Below, in pieces: positions 56,573 through 64,000 of a stretch of 64,000 bases of DNA (its first letter is position 1; every line of letters starts with the position of its first letter). The position numbers were made by a program, and so were the translations under genes. Under the pieces are notes generated by a model. That model saw only the letters and a list, made by a program, of their open reading frames with translations. It was not told the DNA's origin and ran no database searches. Location: the NCBI GenBank assembly GCA_022264855.1, contig JABYQU010000005.1, positions 682,001 through 746,000 of the forward strand. Direction: 5' to 3'. The DNA is from Lenzites betulinus. Its lineage: Eukaryota; Basidiomycota; Agaricomycetes; Polyporales; Polyporaceae.

Positions 56573-56643
56573 TCCGACACGGGGAATCGAACCCCGGGCT
56601 ATCGCGTGAGAGGCGATAATGTTAGCCACTACACCATATCGGA
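56573..56643 (-). tRNA. tRNA-Glu (anticodon CTC)
   Basis: On the minus strand the 71-nt sequence folds into a full cloverleaf. The acceptor TCCGATA pairs with TGTCGGA (one U-G). The D arm is GGTGTAGTGG; the anticodon stem ATCGC/GCGAT holds loop CTCTCAC with anticodon CTC, reading GAG codons. The T arm has GGTTCGATTCC, which is also the internal B box. There is no intron and CCA is not encoded. It lies between the transporter end and a doubtful small gene. Confidence 0.96.
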
Positions 56644-56898
56644 CTGTATGTCTAGTGGTGTGTTGCACTCATGTCCTGAATTGAGCATTAAGATACCTGA
56701 CTCCGCCTCCACATCAGTGGTGCAAGTACTGGTTCATTTATTGGTAGCACATGCAGCATACATATCTACGTGAGAGGTTGATTCATTATCGAGCAATCAT
56801 GGCGGTACAGAGATGAAGTGGAACGAGAATAAACTTACTACGAAGTTGAAACAATTATGGGTGTAACGGTGTCATTCCAGATATGGAAGTTATAGTAT

Positions 56899-57588
56899 TC
56901 ATGAGGGTGCTCGCTTCCGTCGCAATAAAGCATGGGGCCACATCTGAGACCACGACCTATTCTCAAACAAAATACTTACCTGGAGCACATTTCGGTTTTC
57001 CCACCCCAACGAAGAGTATGGCACGGGTAAGTACTTATTCCGACAACAGAAAGGTTTGCGGCAGGACATCCGAAGACCTTCCCTCGGGTAAGAAACGACT
57101 GACCTTGTTGGGGATGGTAGCGGACGGCTTTCTACGTGGGGATGACCCGGGTCCCTACGCATGCTAACGAGGGGGTGAGAAATTAGTGACTGACCTTGGC
57201 GGCGGGACGGCCTCCTACGGGATGTCCCGGGTCCTGAGTCGCGGGCCGCGAAGCGAAACAGACATTACCCGCAGACGGACGAGAGACGACCCACGTTGCT
57301 CACCTGGAGTTGTGTTGAAGGGCTGGCGAGTGGCGGGCGGTCTGTCGAGCTTGAGGCGGCGAGGCAATGTCGCGGTCGAAGGGGAGTGGCGGTCGATGAG
57401 CGGAAGCGGGGCGAAGGCGAGGGTCGGTGGCGGTCGTATATCTGAATGTGAGGGGCCAATGGCAAATGGAGATATAGGATATAGATACAGGCAAATGTAT
57501 TAAGAGAAAAGAAGAGAAGAGAAAACGTACCAGAGATGGGGAAACAAAAAGAGAGAATAGGGGGAGAGCACGTCCCTTTGTGTCCCAT
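56899..57588 (-). CDS. Possible small multi-exon gene with duplicated exons
   Basis: Five candidate exons on the minus strand are all phase 0: 57588-57304 (long, Ser/Pro/Arg-rich end RPPLASPSTQLQ), 57233-57195, 57154-57104, 57033-56980 and 56943-56899 (stop). Four donors are good: GTGAGC, GTCAGT, GTCAGT and GTAAGT. Exons 2 and 3 are similar at the base level: both begin GACCCGGG, contain GCCGTCC, and end CAAG before GTCAGTC. This suggests exon duplication. The predicted protein (157 residues at most) is basic and Pro/Gly-rich with no known domain. The start is uncertain, since the first part of exon 1 reads like untranslated leader. It could be a noncoding spliced RNA. Confidence 0.4.
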
Positions 57589-58331
57589 TCCCCGGGAGAT
57601 GTCAGCAGAAGGCTGCCTCTGTAATTTTCCCGCATGCTCGCTACGTAATTCTCAGGGCGTTGTGGTTGAATAAACATGTCTCTAGCTGGCTAGTCAGGAT
57701 TGTAAGATCTAGACGCGCCTCTGAGCACCTCCTCGAGCATCATGAATCATGCCTAACAATCAATATGCAGGTGCCGCTCAGCTTTAAATCATCTATACTG
57801 GCATAACGCCAATCCATCCTGATGAAAGAGAAAGAACATTAGTCGTTCAGGAACCCTTTAGTATGAGGCGTTTGCTCCAGTCACATACCTAGCCTGCAAG
57901 CTTGCCCACTGGCAAACCACCGTTGTCGCAGGCTCGCAGCCGCTCTTCCTACAGGTACATTTTGATGCTTCTGCAGCTCCCTGTCAATTCAGTGTCCATT
58001 CTATAAGGCCCAACCGGGAGACATACTGTTACACGCGAAGTCAACGCCAACGCGCAGACGGCGCTTCGGTGGTGGTAACAAAGATGGAAATGACCAAACT
58101 CCTTGCGAGGCGTTGTTTGTTCCGACCAAACACGCAGTTCAGTCTCACAGACGACGACATGCTCGACCCACACACCCACCATCTCCCACCGCGTGCTGTC
58201 TCTTCTCTCTTCTGTGCTTTTCTGTGCTCTTCTGGGACCTCGAGAGTGAAAGAAACTCGCCGAACGGTGGGATATCTGGCGAGATCAACTGCGACTGTCG
58301 TCTCACGCGCGGAAGCGCGCCAAATGGCACT
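57589..58331. other. Divergent intergenic region upstream of SWR1
   Basis: Contains leader-like sequence for both flanking genes. Frames reading into the SWR1 start from 58113 have no evidence of use. No RNA gene noticed. Confidence 0.45.
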
Positions 58332-61300
58332 ATGAGCACTCGACGGAAATCCATACACACTGCTGCCAAAGCAGCTCCTTCCGTACCGTCTGAGAGCACC
58401 TCAAAATGCGACGAGGCCATCGCGGAGGTCCGTGCTCAGTGGATCCAGGAGCGGCGACAGGAACTGGACAATGTCTTCGACACTCACGACAGCTTGGTGC
58501 GTCTTTTACGACTAATGCATGCGTGTTTTCCTCATGGGCATTAGATACGCGAAGCTTTTCACTTGGAGAAGTTTGTGTCGCTGCTCACCTACGACCCGAA
58601 GGTATGCACCACCCGCCATACGCGCTAAGCATGGCTGATCTTCTGGTACACAGGCTGCGAAAGAGGACCGCTCTGACGTATTCCAAAGGGTGAGTGCTTC
58701 CCTTCGCGTAGTCGTCATGTACCTTCATTCTGTACCTCGCAGTTCCAAGCCCAATATGATCTCGTTGACCATACCGCAACCCCCGGGCCTTCTCGACGCA
58801 CTACCCGGCGTGCACATACGGAACGTCTCCAAACCTTAAAGGTCCATCCTCCGGAGAGCCCCTCACAAGCACCGCCGAAGACGCCACGAAAGACGGAGGA
58901 CAAACCTAGCGTCGCTTTTTGGGACATCAAGGCAGAAGCTAAGTCAAAGGGCAAGCGAGTGCACGCAAACGGTCCAGACGCTGTTACGCCTTCAGCCAAT
59001 GCATCTCGTAAGGGCAAGGGCAAAGTTGTCGTAGAGATTCCCCTCCGTCATATGCCACCCCCTCGTCTACACCCGCCTGACCCTACGACGAGCACATCTC
59101 ATGCTACCACCCACGATCTGACGCCGCCCCCTCCACGCAAGAAACGCCGGCTGACCCATGCGACTTCTACCGAGGTCCTCAATCGCTCCTCAACCCGTCA
59201 GTCTCTGAGAAATGCTGCTTCTGTGCCTGACCTGTCTGCTGTCTGTGTGTCTTCCAGCTTGGCGAATGGAACTGTACCTTCGCAGGACCCACCTTCGTCC
59301 CCTACAAAACCGATTCCACGCGTGAAGCTCATTGTGCGGAGGCCTGCCCCCCTGTATAGCAGTGCTCTACACCGACCCAAAGCGTCTCCCTTTGGCGGGT
59401 CTATAGATGCGCTACTAAAGTCGTTCACATACCGTTTCAACGACGAGGTGACGCCTGAAGATTTGCGGGAAGAGCTGAACGCCGAAGCTGCCATCTGGCG
59501 GCGTGTCGACAGGCTGCGAAAGGAGGGACGGATGGTCGGAGAGCGTTCTTCGTTTGAGTATCAGCCGGCCGTTGCGCACGACGCGTGGGCGCACATCGTG
59601 CATGAGATCGAACAGCCTGGGGCTAAGCTCGTGAACACCAGGCGGGGTGCGACGAACGTAGCAAGCAAAGTCAAGGCGCACTGGTCGGGCGAGAGTGACC
59701 GGGAGCGCAAACGGCTGAAAGTCCTGGCACGGAAGACTCTCGAGATGGTCACTGAGGAGTGGAAAAAGGCAGTCTACGTGAGTGGTGTGTCGTCCTCTGC
59801 TAAGCATCAGCTTGACCGAGTTTCCCATCCGTATAGCACATTCGGGAGCAGGAGCGCCTCGAGCGCGAGGAGGAGGAAAGGAAGCTTGGGCAACAGCACC
59901 TCGACGCCATCTTGGATCAATCAGGTCAAATCCTCGAAGTGCAACTGCACGATCTCGCTCGAGAGAGTGAGCGTGGCTCGCGCAGCCGTTCCAGAAGCGT
60001 GTCTAGTCAGCTTGCGAGCCAGGCCGTCGCTTCGGACGAAGAGGAATCGGACGGAGCTAATGGTGTTGACGACGACGACGCATCTAGCGATTCGTCCGAA
60101 ACCTCCATGTCCAGCGTGGTAGGCTTGGGGATTAGCATGCTGATTCCTGAGGAAGCGCGTGCGGAGCTTTCTGTCCGTTCGCCTCGCAGTCCATCCATCT
60201 CGTCCGGTACAACCAACCCAGCATTGGTGAATGGGGACGACAGTGATGACGAAGTCTTTGCGGAGCTACAGCCCGGGTCTTCAGACCTTCGCTCAGAGGA
60301 TGGTGTACTGTTCACCGAGACACTCAACGGCACCAGCTCTCCTAGGGATATCATCGACGACTCTGTCAGCAACTGGGCCAAGTCACCACAGCTCAACGGA
60401 TCTCACAGCTCCTATCGTACCAAGGGCCCCATCTCAATGGACCTCGACCACGATGATGACCTATTTCCAGATGCGACCACTCTTCCTCCCTTCTCCGACG
60501 ATATTCTGCCTCCGCCATTCGACGATTCCGATCTTCATGGTCTTTCAGACACTTCTAGAGACATATTTGCGAACCCATTCCAAGATCTCGAGACATATGC
60601 TTCATCTACCTCTCCTTCCGAAGATACCGGGATCACCGATATCCCCGCTGAAAACGAGTCCCTTGTAGAGGCACCGAATCCTATCCCAGCGAACGGGAAG
60701 CGGGATCTTAGCAGCCTCGAAACTGCTCAAACTCCTCTGGACGAAGGTACTCCCGCGACTCCCGTTACGCCTGTTACACCTGCCATAGATGACATCGACG
60801 AGGAGAACATTGATGACGAAGAGGACTCCTCTATCCCGTATTACCTCAGACCATACGCCGTCGCTCCCGTGGAGTGGGACCCTCAGGCGAAGATCAAGCC
60901 TCCGCTGCTCTTACGGGGCAACCTCCGGCCATACCAGCAAACAGGCCTAGAGTGGCTGGCGAGCATACATTCACGCAATCTCAACGGCATCCTAGCAGAC
61001 GAGATGGGTCTTGGGTGGGTTGCAGACTTTCCGCGAAGCAGTGGCTCTGTACTCACAATTTCATTATAGGAAGACTATCCAGACTATAGCGCTGCTCGCT
61101 CACCTCGCTTGCGATCGTGGAATCTGGGGCCCGCACCTGATTATAGTTCCAACGAGCGTCCTGCTGAACTGGGAGATGGAGTTCAAGAAGTTCATGCCCG
61201 GATTCAAAGTGCTCAGCTATCACGGCAACACGAAACAGCGCAAGGAGCTACGCCAGGGCTGGAACAACAAGTACCACTTCAACGTCTGCATTACGTCGTA

Positions 61301-63594
61301 CACGCTCGCGAGTCGCGACGCGCACGTCTTCAAGCGCAAACGCTGGTACTACATGATCCTCGACGAGGCGCACATGATCAAGAACTTCAAGTCGCAGCGG
61401 TGGAACATCCTCCTCATGTTCCGCTCGTTCCGTCGACTGCTCTTGACTGGAACCCCGCTGCAGAACAACCTCACCGAGCTCTGGGCGTTGCTGCAGTTTT
61501 TGATGTCTGGAACCGACTTCGCCAACCTAAAGGAGTTTGGGGAATGGTTTTCAAGTAGGTCGCCATCGCATTCAAGTCTACTCTTGATCTGACCGGTCAT
61601 CTAAGATCCTCTGGAGAAAGCCATCGAGCTCGGTGCGGTCGACGACGAGATCCAGCAGCGCGTATCCAAGCTGCACACCGTGCTACGGCCGTACCTACTC
61701 CGTCGCTTGAAGCGAGACGTCGAGAAGGAGCTCCCGCAGAAATACGAGCACATCGTCATGTGTCCCCTCTCGAAACGCCAGCGCTTCCTCTACGACGAGT
61801 TCATGGCGCGCGCGGATACCCGCCACGACCTGCAGTCAGGCGTCTACCAGAAGATCGCGAACATCCTCATGCAGCTCCGGAAGGTCGTCAACCACCCTAA
61901 CCTGTTCGAAGTCCGGCCGATCGTCACCTCGTTCGCCATGCAACGCTCGGCGATCGCGGACTTCGAGATCAAGGAGCTCCTCGTCCGTCGACGACTTCTA
62001 ACGCAGTCTGACGAAGGGAGGGTGAACCTCGACCTTTTGGGGCTGAGGTTTGTGGACAATCTTGGCACGTCCGAGATCGCGGCTCGGGAGACGCGTCGCC
62101 TTGACGCGACGGCGTATCTCCCCATGCACTCTGAAGTCCCCGGGGAGCCGCCTCCGATGGATACACGCACCATCGAGGGATGGCGGAAGTACAGAGCCTA
62201 CCAACAGCGTGCGGCCTCCATCGCGAGGTGGACTCAAATCGCGTACGTTAATCGCCTCCGGACGAGCCAAGCACCAGTGTACAGTGCAGAAACCCTCGCT
62301 GTGGTTCAGCGCGCCTCCCGGCTTCTCCTTCCTTGGGACATACAAACTCGGACAGGCCCGTACCTCTCGACTCCTGAGAAGGTACGGTCGATGATCAAGT
62401 CATACGCTACAAGGGCAGAGGAGATGGGCCCTACCGTCAATTGCTTCACTTTCGCCACTCCAGCAGCCGTTGCTCGAGACCTCCCGGCCATCGCGCTGTC
62501 CCATATGCCTCAGGACGTCCTTTCGACCCTCAATGCTCCTGACTTCGATGCGACTCTCCACCGCGCGGCCGTCAAGCTGCAGATCGCGTTCCCGGACCCC
62601 TCTCTGCTGCAGTACGATTGCGGGAAGCTTCAGATGCTGGCGAATCTCCTCCGGGAGCGTCGGGCGGGCGGACACCGCGTGCTCATTTTCACGCAGATGA
62701 CGCGCATTCTCGACATCCTCGAGATCTTCTTGAACCTTCATGGGTACCTGTACCTGCGCCTGGACGGTGCGACGAAGATCGAGGATCGACAGTACATCAC
62801 GGAGCGCTTCAACGCGGACGCGCGCATCTTCTGCTTCATATCGTCCTCGCGCTCTGGTGGTGTGGGTATCAAGTAAGCCATCATCTTCGCATCGGCCGAG
62901 GCTTGTGCTGACCCAAACATGTCCAGTCTCACAGGAGCGGATACCGTCGTCTTCTACGACAGCGACTTCAATCCCCAGATGGACCGCCAATGCGAGGACA
63001 GGTGCGTTCCTTTCCCTTCCCGCGCCTCCCATCCACTGACCCCGCACCCTTAGGGCACACCGGATCGGACAGATCCGCGATGTACATATCTACCGCTTCA
63101 TCTCGCAGCACACCGTCGAGGAGGCACTCCTGCGGAAGGCGAACCAGAAGCGCTCGCTCGACGACCTCGTTATCCAGCGCGGCGCGTTCGACTGGCGCGC
63201 GCTGCTCACGGAGGACGGCGACGCGGGCGCGCTCACGCGCGCACTGGGCGAGTTTGAGGACGCGGAGGACGCCGCGGCGGCGCAGCTCGCAGCGCGCGAG
63301 GAGCGCATGCTCGAGAGCGAGGACGCGCGCGACTTTGAGGCGGAGGCGGCGATGGAGCGGCGGGCGAGTGTGGTGGAGTTTGCTCCGGATGTTGTGGGAC
63401 AGGCGGGGGTTCCGGATGCGGGTGGCGGTGTCGAGACTCGCGCAGATGAGCCTGCGGCTGCGGGAGGTGAGCGTGCTGATGACGGTGAGGGTGTAGAACT
63501 GGAGGCGGAGGAGGAGGAGGGGCGCACGACTGTCGACTACATGCTCGACTTCGTGCGCCTTGACTGGGAGCATTTTGCAAGTTGGAACGTATAA
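58332..63594 (+). CDS. SWR1: SWR1 chromatin-remodelling ATPase
   Basis: Nine exons, 58332-58496, 58545-58601, 58654-58689, 58743-59777, 59837-61014, 61070-61554, 61606-62872, 62927-63001 and 63054-63594, encode 1612 residues. SWR1 exchanges H2A for the variant H2A.Z in nucleosomes. An HSA domain ([17 protein letters not shown] to [17 protein letters not shown], about 375-440) is followed by a long acidic region, the usual histone-binding part. The split Snf2 ATPase has DEMGLGKTIQ (Lys825), DEAH (922-925), [71 protein letters not shown] and DRAHRIGQ. A large insertion between the two lobes, as in INO80/SWR1 enzymes, spans roughly 1065-1260. Introns interrupt GKT, INL and DR-AHR codons. The C-terminal tail is acidic. 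Confidence 0.96.
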
Positions 63595-63945
63595 GTTAAT
63601 GTACGTTCTATGTTCCGTCGTATATATGTGTTAAATGCCTGTGCTCTAAGATTTAGGTCCGTATGACAATACTCGTAAGCTCCCTTGGTCCATTCATGGC
63701 CACACCGGCCCTTTCGAACATGGTCACAGCAGTATTTGGCTTCACGGAAATATCCGGCAGCTGTCAATCTTTCTTCACATTGGTTGAATATTCAACTTAT
63801 GTTTTATTGATGTGACGGCTTGTTCCCGCACCCCCACTTCGCTCAAGACGTTGGCCATACCTCCCAGGGCCATCCTTCGCCAGCGGCGACGGAAAGGCCG
63901 AACATATATTCTACACCACAGGCCACTAATCACTTGCATCACAAG
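63595..63945. other. 3' flank of SWR1 and promoter of an edge gene
   Basis: AT-rich end of the SWR1 transcript region, then a possible TATA-like ATATATT at about 63904-63910 before the ATG at 63946. Confidence 0.4.
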
Positions 63946-64000
63946 ATGGCCCCCAACATCGGGCTCGAGGGGCTCTTGCCCTTCGTTTTCATGTCTCTCA
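63946..64000 (+). CDS. Start of a gene cut by the window edge (putative)
   Basis: ATG in the context ACAAGATGG opens MAPNIGLEGLLPFVFMSL and runs off the end. The hydrophobic start could be a signal or membrane segment. Only 18 codons are visible, so identity is unknown. Confidence 0.4.
   Translation, partial: MAPNIGLEGLLPFVFMSL

Overview
This window looks like nuclear DNA from a basidiomycete fungus, most likely an Agaricomycete. The order Polyporales is a guess. Nearly every recognisable gene is cut by short introns, mostly 50-60 nt, with GT donors and C/TAG acceptors. TATA-type elements sit about 55-80 nt before several start codons. The gene content is fungal: HET domain, F-box families, GH71, an Erv-type oxidase and DPH5. 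I assembled coding exons by hand from open frames, splice signals and family knowledge. Every multi-exon model given closes in frame, but none has been checked against transcripts.

Layout, left to right. 0-4.7 kb: two small Ser/Pro-rich paralogous proteins of unknown function and a doubtful minus-strand gene. 4.8-10.4 kb: three BTB/POZ genes with the same three-exon design. 10.6-11.5 kb: a microbial-type poly(ADP-ribose) glycohydrolase. 12.1-20.1 kb: two paralogous single-pass membrane proteins with repetitive beta-rich ectodomains (probably DUF7330), with a TMEM223-like protein and a secreted GH28 exopolygalacturonase between them. 20.7-30.1 kb: housekeeping genes LSM4, DPH5, ERV2-type sulfhydryl oxidase and asparaginyl-tRNA synthetase, plus one F-box protein. 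30.2-34.6 kb: a GH71 alpha-1,3-glucanase divergent from an unusual class I aminoacyl-tRNA-synthetase-like protein, which converges on an ASCH-domain protein. 35.6-46.3 kb: a HET-domain protein, two tandem F-box/LRR-like genes (one frameshifted), the PKA catalytic subunit and another F-box protein. 47.4-51.3 kb: mitochondrial succinate/fumarate carrier and an acidic hypothetical protein. 51.3-54.2 kb: a long AT-richer stretch without a convincing gene. 54.2-63.6 kb: an ArsB/citrate-type transporter, tRNA-Glu(CTC), a small doubtful multi-exon locus and the SWR1 chromatin remodeller. A further gene may start at the right edge.

There is no operon logic. Neighbours share promoters or converge rather than forming a pathway. 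The housekeeping genes (LSM4, DPH5, ERV2, AsnRS, PKA, SFC1, SWR1) are interleaved with fast-duplicating families (BTB, F-box, HET, DUF7330-like). The most unusual items are the orphan synthetase-like protein, the LSM4 start codon isolated on its own exon, the GC-AG intron and 22-nt exon in GH71, and the single-base frameshift in one F-box duplicate.
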